Source of the DNA: Vandiemenella viatica
Taxonomy: Eukaryota > Arthropoda > Insecta > Orthoptera > Morabidae
Length of the DNA: 64,000 bases
Direction: 5' to 3'
Assembly (NCBI GenBank): GCA_031002005.1
Contig: CM061921.1
Location: forward strand, 128,370,597-128,434,596
The notes beneath the pieces were generated by a model that did no database searches, was not told the DNA's origin, and worked only from the letters and a program-made list of their open reading frames with translations. Every line of letters starts with the position of its first letter. The first letter of the stretch is position 1. A program made the translations under genes and the position numbers. Below, one piece after another: positions 10,816 to 20,176 of the stretch.

Positions 10816-11087
10816 CTGCGACTCCTAATATGTGGGTTCATCACAAACTAAATCCATTTTGTTATCCTGCAGGCCAATTCTCAAGGCCGAAGCCTCGCTG
10901 GATCTATCTCACAATATAGCAATTATTCACAGTACCTGTACAATGCTGAAGCTGCAATGGCAGGCGCATCCGGACACTGGTAGAAACACAGAAACCACAA
11001 AACCCAAAACCAACACTGCAACAACACTACATACACTGCTAAGTCGGAGCGCACAGCACGACACGTCCGCTCACTCCGAGCGTCAAC
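10816..11087 (-). other. 5' untranslated region of the R1-clade LINE
   Basis: Bounded by the ORF1 start codon and the target duplication. No open frame on the LINE strand. It presumably carries the internal promoter known for R1-type elements; no specific motif is claimed. Confidence 0.6.
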
Positions 11088-11100
11088 CTGATTACGAACA

Positions 11101-11132
11101 AACAGTCCGCTCTAGTCGCTTCTAAAAACAAG
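11101..11132 (-). repeat. Right terminal inverted repeat, middle segment
   Basis: Reverse complement of about 2534-2565 in the left repeat. It lies between the LINE's target duplication and the SINE. Confidence 0.85.
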
Positions 11133-11378
11133 ACCGAGCGTGGTGGTGTAACGGATAGCGTTCTGGCCTCGCATTCGGGAGGACGGCGGTTCGAATCCCC
11201 GTCCGGGCATCCAGATTTGGGTTTTCCATGGTTTCCCCAAATCACTCCAGGTGAATGCCGGGATGCTTCCTTCAAAAAGGCCATGGCCGAATTCCTTCCC
11301 ATTCCTTGCCCCCATCCTTTCCCGTCTCTAAAGACCACGTTGTTAAAAAGGGACGTTAAACTGTTAGAAAAAAAAAAA
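11133..11378 (+). mobile_element. tRNA-derived SINE, full length, tail variant 1
   Basis: Head with GTGGTGTAACGG-type box A and GGTTCGAATCC box B, conserved body, then a tail around gggacgttaaactgtt and an A-run. The 11-bp duplication CTAAAAACAAG flanks it (11122-11132 and 11379-11389). The intact left terminal repeat of the host transposon has a single copy of this site near 2536-2547. Confidence 0.95.
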
Positions 11379-11389
11379 CTAAAAACAAG

Positions 11390-11703
11390 GAAGTTGTAGT
11401 GCCTTGGCAGCGTAGTCGGTAAGACGGCAAACTCTAAATCTGAAGGTTGCGGGTTCGATCCCCACTTCCGCAGAGTTTTTCTTTTCATTTTATTTGGTGG
11501 TCCCATGCCTCGAGTACGCTTGGCAACACCGCCTGTGGAAGGCTGTTTGAATTCGCCCGCGCAGCGCTATTATTGGCCAACTTTAGCTGCGTATAACTCA
11601 AAAACGGTACGACTTTTACTAGATTTTTTTTGTATTTATTTCGTTAGTGCAATGTCCGGAACACTGCCCTTACCCGCCGATGAGTGAATTTCTGACCACC
11701 CTG
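11390..11703 (-). repeat. Right terminal inverted repeat, outer segment
   Basis: Reverse complement of 2220-2535. It ends in GACCACCCTG before TATA. Confidence 0.9.
11399..11475 (+). other. tRNA-like sequence inside the right terminal repeat
   Basis: It reads TAGTCGGTAAG, then an anticodon-arm-like CAAACTCTAAATCTGAAG, then GGGTTCGATCCCCAC, an intact box B. The order and spacing resemble lysine tRNA. It is followed by TTTTTC, which could act as a polymerase III stop. Partner of 2452-2525. Confidence 0.6.
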
Positions 11704-11705
11704 TA

Positions 11706-12681
11706 TACCCACCCATCATGGCCGCCCAGGCTCCTTATTGGCTGAGAAAACTGTGGCATAACCCTCCTGGCTCCTGATTAGCTGAAATTTCCTTGAAATG
11801 GCAGAAATTACCTGGAAAAATGTCACATAACTGCCTTAATATAACTCCTGGCACCGTATTCAGGAGATCGAATGTGATAAACGAGGTATTATACAAAACT
11901 GATGAAGCTTCTAATAAGAGCAAATTCTGGACGGTAGGATAAATGATGTAAGAAAAAGCTAGAGAAAAATATTGGTGCAAAAGGAACCTGGGGGTCACGT
12001 ACAAAAGATCATAGATTTAAGAAACACTGCAAAAAAAGTGTGAACGTATTACATATGTCAGTAAAATAACAAAATGAAGGAATATAAGTTCACTACATTT
12101 TGCAGCAATATTAACAAAACAGATTTTCAGAAATAAGTAAATCATAAATAAGAAACGATCGATAAGAAATAAAACGTGGAACAAATATGGTTGTTGTTTT
12201 TGTGGCTTTAGGGCGCGTCGACAGCGAGGTCATTAGCACCCTAACAATGACCAGCTAATACTTTGGCTAAAAAATGTACTAAAATACCGTCTGCGTGGTC
12301 GACTGTAAAGGCGACGTTCACGCCGACAAATTACTTCAACTTCATATCATCGCGTCACTACGAGGAAAATAATTCAACATTTATTAGCAAAGCAACAACC
12401 TTAGGTCACAGCTCCGCCGCATTTACAAATTCTATGCTCGCTTGCACTCTTACATTCGTTCCTAGATGAAAATTACTTAAATTATATTCGCTTGGACTAT
12501 TTTAACTTTACAACACCGTCTTCCTTTACCATATCAATTACTCACCATTTACTATGGTACATACAAGTTTATTTCCCTATGCTAACATAACATGCTATAT
12601 TAATCTACTTATAAAAACGATATAGTTCATTATTACTGGTCAGGCAACTGTTTGGGAATCAGGTGCGCCTGGTTGCCACCT
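11706..12681. other. Intergenic flank of the DNA transposon
   Basis: No gene recognised. Two similar motifs, CTCCTTATTGGCTGA (11731) and CTCCTGATTAGCTGA (near 11769), look like inverted CCAAT elements. Before the transposon inserted, this sequence lay directly upstream of the minus-strand gene ending at 1168. Bases 12190-12245 (gtggctttagggcgcgtcgacagcg) resemble a fragment of a dispersed arthropod repeat. Confidence 0.35.
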
Positions 12682-12922
12682 TTTTTTTTTTAACTGTTTA
12701 ATGTCTCTCAACAGCGAGATCTTTAGAGACGGGAAAGGATGGGGGGCAAGGAATGGGAAGGAATTCGGCCATGGCCTTTTCCAGGAAGCGTCCCGGCATT
12801 TGCCTGGAGTGATTTGGGAAACCATGGAAAACCCAAATCTGGATGCCCGGACGGGGATTCGAACCGCCGTCCTCCCGAGTGCGAGGCCAGAACGCTAACC
12901 GTTACACCACCACGCCCGGTGC
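12682..12922 (-). mobile_element. tRNA-derived SINE, minus strand, tail variant 1
   Basis: A T-run at 12682-12691 is the poly(A) tail. Body and head are the reverse complement of 11133-11378, with box B at about 12863-12873. No convincing target duplication is visible. It abuts the 3' remains of the LTR-retrotransposon gag and probably truncated it. Confidence 0.9.
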
Positions 12923-12924
12923 AC

Positions 12925-14223
12925 ATTTTCGTCACGTCCGGTATTTAGTTGTTCATTAATTGAATTAACGAATGTTCTATTTGCATCATTTTGATTTACT
13001 CCATTGTTCCTATACTTGTCTGGAGGTCTGGGGTTTTCATTTTTCGGATAGCGAAATTTCTGATTCGTCTGATGCAAAAACCCTTGATCGCGGTAACCCT
13101 CTTTGTACATTTCGATCTGGTCTAAGTCTCTGACAATTATTGCCATGTTTGAATAAAGGTGGGATTCAATTGCGAACTAATTCTTGGAGGAAACTGTGAT
13201 ATCACAGCTGATATCAGTTCACCGTCCGTCATAGGTTCATCAAAATACCGGCACCGCAACGCGAACTTTAATGCATGCGCGTGCATCGACTCACCATTCC
13301 TCGGATCGCATCTTTCTTTGTAAATGTTCAATCTGATTTTTAATTGTTTTTCGCGCGACCAATATCTGCAAAAATGCCCTCTTGAATTCATCGTATGTTG
13401 CTTCCGAGCATTTAGTAATGTACCATAAACAATCATCTTCGTCCAAACATTGACGAATCACGACGGATTTTAAATCATGTGGTACATATTGACTTTAAAA
13501 TATTCATCCTACTCGTCAGTAAATAATCTCGGATTTGTACTACGTTTCACTACAAACTTTGGAACAGAAATTTCATTATTCACGCGTGCAATGCTTTCAA
13601 AGTTTACTTCCGACCAGAAGTTGTCTCTCATTACATTTTTCCATTGCAGCAATTATTCCTTCAATTTTTCTGTACTTTGTCGTGACCTCTTTTCTACATG
13701 CCTGAACACCTTCACGATTTTCGGACACGCGTATTTCAATCACAGCCAAGCGCGCCTCAAAATCTTCATTTTTATTTGCGGCTTCCTTACATACATTGCT
13801 GATTTATTCCTCTACATTCACTATTCTTGATTCTAGGTTCAACTGAACCTTCTGCAACTCCTTACATTTATCAGCGAACTGCTCAGATTCTTGCCACACA
13901 GTTTGTATTCCTGCATTAACGTCACTCTGTATTTCTACATATTTTTCATTAGTTTCCGTAAAAAAAACCGATAAGTTGGTTTCAAATCTTTCATTCAATT
14001 GAGTTTGACTAACCTCCAAAGCATTTTTTTGTTCCCGGAAAATCTGAGATTGCATTCTTATTTCTGTCGTTAGTGACTCAATTTGTGATGCGATTTGTGC
14101 AAACATTTGTAGTAAAACATTTGAATCTCCTTGAATTACCGGTGACCTAATTTGGCTATCAACTGTCCGTTCCGTTTGAACGTTAGTATCTTCAGTTTGA
14201 CCAGAGTTATCTGAATTGTCCAC
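12925..14223 (-). pseudogene. LTR-retrotransposon gag polyprotein, decayed
   Basis: The start ATG is at 14223. The first 139 residues are a glutamine- and glutamate-rich coiled-coil-like region (NVQTERTVDSQI, IESLTTEIRMQS). An in-frame TAA follows near 13806; the frame then continues through EARLAVIEIRVSENREG. The capsid-like part (about 13480-13140) has DEDDCLWY, YWSREKQ, YDEFKR-like text and ISQFPPRISSQL, a pattern seen in insect Ty3/Gypsy-type gags. The end (13146-12925) is basic and asparagine-rich. There are two or more frameshifts. No protease or polymerase follows, because a SINE and unrelated sequence begin at 12922. Confidence 0.65.
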
Positions 14224-14329
14224 TTCGCAGTCTTACATTTTTTAACACTGAATAATTTCACTTTCATTTGAATCAGATATCACATTTTCCGATCACAAAT
14301 TCATATACTTAAAGTCTATTGCGGCACCA

Positions 14330-15373
14330 TATGTTCCACAATTTTTTTTATGAAATTCCACATTTCACAATAGATATTAAAAATCAACGCCGTAATCTCA
14401 CTTAATACAATTTTCAGAAACAACATATCAAAACTGAAATAAAAAATAAATCAGCATAGATCTGCATACATCTGCCGCCTCGCACCTGAAATGTGATGTT
14501 AATGATACATGTTCAAATGGATATTATATACTACAATAAACAGCCACTCGATGTCGTCGGGCTAAAGCTGAAATGCAACACAATACAAAAACATATGAAA
14601 ATTGATTCACCGCAAGTGTCATATTGAATTTTGAAATGTTTCATGCCCACACGTTGGAAAGCGCTAAATGAAGCATACAACTTGTACTCCATTCTTTTTT
14701 TAAATACATTTTAATTTTAATTAATTGATCAACAAAACCATTATTATTATTATATGTCATTAATGAAAACTGGAATTGCAATTTTGCTGTAAAGGTTGGC
14801 AACACCGTTTCTTGTCCAATTAACATTTATATTTATTATAACAATACCTTTTCAAATACAATGCATCAATCCACGTATAATATAATAATTTCCACATATC
14901 AGTCCACAGGTGTTGTTAAGTGTCCTTCCACTAAGCACAACGGGGCAACGAGAATCTCTAGGGGGCAGGTTTGGTCATCAGTACGACACTTCTTGGGGTT
15001 TTCAAGATCACTCTGTCGTTACCATATTTCCGAAGGTGCCAGGTCGGCTTCCAATTGTCTTCCTCGGCTACGACCAATCTGTTCGTTCGTTGGTTGCCTC
15101 ATCCGCTCCGCAGGTGACATACAGCACAAATCACCACAGCAGCACGTACTATCCTTAGCCGTTGCACATCACATTCTCTCTCATGTCGGCTGTCACGCAC
15201 ACCACCACTGCCGGCAGCCTACTGTCCTCCCCACACACACCTAACAGCTCCTCGCTACCTGGCCACAGTCCCAATCCACAGCAGCCGTGTCACACTTTGT
15301 TCGAACAGTCCTCATCCCTGAGCCAGTCCCCAGCATATTGCGAATATACTATGTAGTGTAGCGATACACTACA
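14330..15373 (-). repeat. Probable 5' LTR of the retrotransposon
   Basis: The right edge is sharp: the 15375-15928 repeat is interrupted exactly here, and on the minus strand the sequence starts TGTAGTGTA with an immediate palindrome. Near 14335-14318 the minus strand reads TGGTGCCGCAATAG just before the gag leader, plausible as a primer-binding site. The left edge is uncertain. The partner LTR is not in the window. Confidence 0.4.
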
Positions 15374-15374
15374 T

Positions 15375-15928
15375 CGTTGAAAAGTAATTGCAGATTTGTG
15401 AAGTTAGTTAATTTTGCAGTGTGCTATGAAGACTTGTTTTTCTTTTACTACTACAATTAAACTTATTTTTGAAACATACGGAAAAACGTATAACTAAATT
15501 ACTGTTGTCGGTGACATGAGATATCGTCAGCGCAGTCTGAGTTGACAGTATTTTAGCTAAAAAAACTTATTTCACCTACCATTAATATCAAAAGCTGCTT
15601 AAGGCGCAATGAACACACTTTTTAAAACAAAAACAAAAAACATGATAAGGGTTCAGTATTTCAATTTCACATAGTTTTGTTACTTTTGTGGTTTTAGTGG
15701 TGTTTTATAAGCAGGTAAAGAACAAAAAACTAATACGGCTTTTTTCGCTATAGCAATATTAGGTGCTATTAAAACTCAAACGACAGGTGAAACGTTGGTT
15801 TCATGTTCTTACCAAAAACGTTATTGATAGGTATACAACGACATGCAGAAAACACTTGGTAATTAACGAACTGCTGCGTTTGCTAGAGGACACGTACGAA
15901 ATCATTAGTTCATTTCGCGATTTATACG
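15375..15928 (+). repeat. Dispersed 0.55-kb repeat, copy 1
   Basis: Nearly identical, in reverse complement, to 35249-35799. It contains a 55-codon open frame (from 15763) that is identical in protein sequence in both copies, starting MLLKLKRQVKRW. An upstream TTTTATAAGC could be a TATA-like element. No known domain. Its left end is cut by the LTR element. Confidence 0.8.
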
Positions 15929-18390
15929 TGGCGTCTCACGAAATGTAGCAAACTTCTGCAAGATTTTAACTCCACTCTCTTTTATTTGGGCAGTATTATT
16001 CAAGCATTGTATTTACTGCAACTTTCAGTTCGTTTTCTCTATTTCTTCCATGTGTTTGTTTAATTGTTTAAAAAAAAAAAACACTTATTTAACATATGCT
16101 GATGTGTACATCCATAACAACTTTTATCATCAGGTAGAAGAATACAGAATCCTGTTCCGACGCCATAAGAATATATGTCGGTTTCACGTGAGACATTGGA
16201 AGGAATGGTAGTCATTCCACTAATTTTTGTGACTGTCGGGCATTTAAACGCATGATTGTGGTGAGCTGCAGGGCTGAGAGATTTTAAGTTTCAAACCTGC
16301 TTACGTTCTATTTCAGTAAACGCAGTTGAAGCTCACACTTTCGTTGAATCATAGGAGACACGAATATTGGTCAATTTTTAATTACTATTAAATATTAAAT
16401 ATAATCTGTCAGTTGCTAGTTTAGTTGATAGTGTGTCAACTTCAATTCGGAATATATATACATTCATTAAGCAAACAAGTAAAAAGTGTTTTTTTTTAAA
16501 CAGAGTTTGCTTCCCATTTTGCGAAATTGTTTTTCAGATGGTATATACAAATCAAATAGAAGAAATGATTTATAAATCTTAGATAAATTTTGGAAAGCTT
16601 GATGTGAATTTTAAGAACGTATTTACTCTCCAAATCGTGAAATTCAGTAAGAAAGGATTAATATAATTTTTTGTCGGAAAAATTGTATGCAGTAGCATTT
16701 AATTTGTTAAAATTACTCATTTAGTTACTTTGCGAAAAATATAAACTGGACGGAAATCTCTATAAGCTCTTCTATAAACATATGGAGAAAGGGGTTTAGA
16801 ATGAATTTACTGATCAGTAGTTTCGTAAATATAGTGAGGAATTAGATTTTTTCTGATTTTTACAAAAGCTTAGTAGAAATCGGCAAATAAAAATAGAGTT
16901 TAAAAATTTTAAACGTCACTGGTTTCATTTCAACTTGAATATGATTATGCCAAGGAAATTTTCTTCAGTCTGCCAATAACATCTTTATTATTTTTCCCAT
17001 CCTATGTTTTTCAAAAATTAAAACTAAATTAAGGTTATAAATAGTTAAAGTCGTTCGCAATCACAAATATTAAAGAACTAATTATTTCCCGACGTTGGCC
17101 ATAAATACAATTCTCTCTGGAGACAAGGTGAGTGAACAAGTGTTTCTCAACTTCCTCGGAACATGGTGGCGTTTTTATACCAGAAATAGAGAGTGGAAAT
17201 TCTTTGTTCACTCAGCTTGTCATGCGAGAGGATTATTATAACAAAGTAAAAGGGTTGAGACTGATAGACAAAGAAATAGACAGTGTAAGTTAGGGCGTTG
17301 GCATGTGTATGTGTTTCTTTAATTGATCTGATCGTTATGTATTATCCATATTGTGTTGAAAAACCAATATTTGCAGTAATGCAGATAATGGAAAGGTGTG
17401 ATTACTCGTGGCAATACAGTAATATTTAAAATGTGTGGTGCAATTAAAATGAAAAATAGTAAATAAATTACAAACAAGTTTCGGCAATAACCAGATTCAG
17501 TTGACTTAATATTTCGACTGTACTTGTCCGCACCAAGCAGCAATTATCAAGCAGCATGCTGTTCGAAGCCTGAATGGTTGGCAAAGGCACTCTTTACACA
17601 TTGTGTTTATGACTTTAAGAGATTCCTTCCTCATCCGAATTCGACTGTAAGCTGAATGAGAGATTTCCATCTGCAGTATTCTGACACTGGCTTGAGGTGT
17701 TCTGAATGTTAAAACTTTTAGATTTGTATGTTTCTTACTATTTTGTTGCTGAGACGAATTACAAAGTATTTTTGCTGTCCAGTTTATGAAGATAAATCCT
17801 ACCAGCCTTTCTGCCAGTCTTACATTGTCCTCTAGCAGACGTCTTATACTAGGTCTGTAGGACTATCAAATCCTAACTATACCTTGCTGGTTGCGAAAAG
17901 ATTTTCTTGCTAAGATTTGTAAATGACCTTATCGTCACCTTTTTTTTGTTAGTTTCCCTCTTCCATTTTTTCTTTGCCGAAGGGCTATTCTTTGTTCTAT
18001 TGTTCATTTAAATCCATGATAACTTTAAATCCGTGATAATGTACTATATGAATATCTATTTTAATGAAATGCAGTTATTTGACCTAAATCCATATCAGTC
18101 ACTGATATCATTGCTTACAAATAGTGATTTTTTCAGACGATTTGAAAAAAAAAAATCAAGGATTAAGTTCCAGATACTGACTCTTTAAGCAGTAAATGTG
18201 ATAGAACTCTTTGTGATATGGCGAATGTTGGTCTACCATAAGATGTCGCGATCGATAATATGACAAAAACTTATTAGAGAGATTTTATGCAGTGTCATTA
18301 GCATTTATGTTTTGAATGTATTACGAAGTTAGAATGGAAGGCAGAAACACTGTTTACGCATTCGGCTTATCGCGCTAAGAACTTTCCTTC
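15929..18390. other. AT-rich region without recognised gene
   Basis: No coding frame above background. Bases 17563-17700 match 18335-18390 continued at 31491-31550: the second copy was split by LINE copy A. This shows a diverged local repeat of unknown nature. Homopolymer A/T runs occur at 16069-16082 and 16486-16500. Confidence 0.5.
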
Positions 18391-18575
18391 AGTCTAGCTG
18401 TTGCGCTCATAGCGATCACTTCCTTGTTCCGGAACTTAGTCAGTCTGGTAAACAGTCAAGTGAACTTACAGTCCGTCAGTGCAGTGAAGTGTGTATAAAA
18501 TTTGAATTGCCTAAAGATTTACAAAACTAGGCTTCAATACTTAGCATCTGCTGAGAGCCTGGGCCATGCCCTAAC

Positions 18576-19971
18576 ATGGAAGAGTCCCCAGACACGCAGC
18601 AAATAACCAAGGCGGCACTGCAGCCGTGTTATTTTCCGGAAACAGCCTCTTCAGCCCCGCCGATGATGCACTTCCAACAAGGGATCCAGCCACCTCTTCT
18701 TCATCCGCTCAACTTCCCAGGTAACGACGCTGCTTCTGTAAGCTGCCCGTCGATCGCAGTGTTGAACAATGTAAATTCGGAAGACAGAACTGCTAAACGG
18801 TCTCGCATAGAGGAAATCCCTACTGAGCTACCGAACGAGGAAATGTCTACTGAAACGTTAAACAATCCAGTGAGTGTGCCCCAGGAGTTAGCTTCCATGT
18901 CATCAGCGGTGTTCTACCCAACTACTTCAGTCGCAGAATTAGATCATCAATATGATAGCCGTGATCCAACCCAAACCACATTAAACGAGGTTACGGGCAT
19001 AGATATCACAAGCATTCCCGCGGATCGTGAAGGAGTTCAAAGTATATTATTGAACAATCGGAACCCTACTAACCAAAATAGTATCCCCCAGGTGCCAAGC
19101 CCAAACTTAAATTCCAATAAAGACATAAGTAAGAATAGCCGATACAGCGCACAGACACGGATCCATACTTCGTCTTTGTGGAAAGTGTGGATAAAAATAT
19201 TCGTAGACTTCACCCCATGTCAATAGGGAAACTTCTTTATACACATAGCCCAGCACATAAGCATGACATTATCAATATTGTAGTGGCCGGGAGAAATAGG
19301 TTAAAAATCGAAACCAATTCAGCAGCCTCCGCTAACTTGTTGGTTCAATCTACAATTTTCAAGTACAGAAACCTAGAAACATTCATTCCAAATTTTATGA
19401 TAAACAAACAAGGTATTATCATGGACGTAGACACCTCCCTGTCAGAAGAAGAAATCCTACAAGTGATAGAAAGCCCCTATCCAGTTATCGCAGTTAAACG
19501 GTTTACCAAGAAGAACTCATACCAAAATAATGATAGGAGAATACCGATACCAATATGCATGATCACCTTTAGATCACAATCCCTCCCGAACCACATAGCA
19601 ATCTTTGGAGCACGTTGCCCAGTCGAACCTCATGTCCCACAAATTCTCGTATGTGATAATTGTTTACGTTTTGGCCATCGTAATAACTCAATGCCGCAGC
19701 TCCCCCCGTTGCAATAAGTGCGGAGGCCTCCATACTATGGAGACATGTGCCAGCACAGCAGATCCACAATGTGTGCATTGTCACGGTCCTCATTTATCCA
19801 ATGACAGAATATGTCCTGTAATTGTTCAACAACAAAAAGCACGTGAGGCAGCGGCCCATAATAAAGCCTCTCCCATGCCGAACTGGTATCCCACCCATCG
19901 TCATACATATTCGCAGGCAGCCAGCACCACTCCGCTCTATTACGACGTTCCCCACCAGGGATGATAAGTTT
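18576..19971 (+). pseudogene. I-like LINE copy A ORF1 (gag with zinc knuckles), C-terminus lost
   Basis: It starts at ATG 18576 (MEESPDTQQITK). The N-terminal 200 residues are acidic and serine/proline-rich. A frameshift occurs near 19180-19220, then the frame continues with ESVDKNIRRLHPMSIGKLL, the gag core found in I-clade LINEs. Cysteine knuckles at about 19640-19830 (CDNCLRFGH, CNKCGGLH, CVHCHGPH) are interrupted by another frame change near 19690. After 19947 the sequence diverges from copy B and a SINE follows. In the family the protein binds element RNA. Confidence 0.85.
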
Positions 19972-20176
19972 ACCGAGCGTGGTGGTGTAACAGATAGCGT
20001 TCTGGCCTCGCATTCGGGAGGACGGTGGTTCGAATCCCCGTCCGGACATCCAGATTTGGGTTTTCCATGGTTTCCCAAATCACTCCAGGCAAATGCCGGA
20101 TGCTTCCTTAAAAAGGCCATGGCCAAATTCCTTCCCATTCCTTGCCCCCATCCTTTCCCGTCTCTAAAGACCTCGT
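19972..20176 (+). mobile_element. tRNA-derived SINE without tail, at a deletion junction
   Basis: Full head and body (box B near 20029-20039), but it ends at gtctctaaagacctcgt with no A tail. No target duplication: the LINE resumes immediately at about 20177 (tattatcactatataaacc). The LINE text left and right corresponds to copy-B positions about 28830 and 28034, so roughly 0.8 kb of LINE is missing here. Confidence 0.9.

Larger units (their letters stand above)
4514..11087 (-). mobile_element. R1-clade non-LTR retrotransposon (LINE), near full length
   Basis: It is flanked by a perfect 13-bp target duplication (CTGATTACGAACA at 4501-4513 and 11088-11100). The 3' end is at 4514, where a poly(A) appears as T-runs (4514-4551). 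The 5' end is at 11087. Order in minus sense: 5' UTR (11087-10816), ORF1, ORF2, 3' UTR (5627-4552). R1-clade placement rests on the reverse transcriptase text AGAFDNLWWPAL, the endonuclease text ICVQEPYS, and an ORF1 with CCHC knuckles. Several frameshifts and a nested retroposon make it dead. No site preference is evident from this single insertion. Confidence 0.9.
2220..11703 (-). mobile_element. DUF4817/DDE DNA transposon (Tc1/mariner-like), split by a LINE and a SINE
   Basis: The outer termini are CAGGGTGGTCAGAAATTC and its complement, with TA (possibly TATA) flanking on both sides (2216-2219 and 11704-11707). The left terminal inverted repeat (2220-2627) matches, in reverse complement, a right repeat now in three pieces: 4447-4513, 11101-11132 and 11390-11703. 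Removing the LINE and SINE gives an element of about 2.6 kb. A decayed transposase lies inside on the minus strand. The TA target and CAGGGTG ends fit arthropod Tc1/mariner-related elements; the exact superfamily is inferred from the protein. Confidence 0.8.

Noticed and set aside
11399..11475. Functional lysine tRNA gene
   Set aside because: It lies in a transposon terminal repeat, the acceptor arm does not pair, and the partner copy differs in the anticodon region.
12925..15373. Endogenous virus with envelope
   Set aside because: Only gag and a probable LTR are visible; no polymerase or envelope is attached, and the Gypsy pol at 49 kb is separate.
17319..17543. 74-codon minus-strand frame as a membrane peptide gene
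   Set aside because: Hydrophobic content follows from AT richness; no conservation or context evidence.
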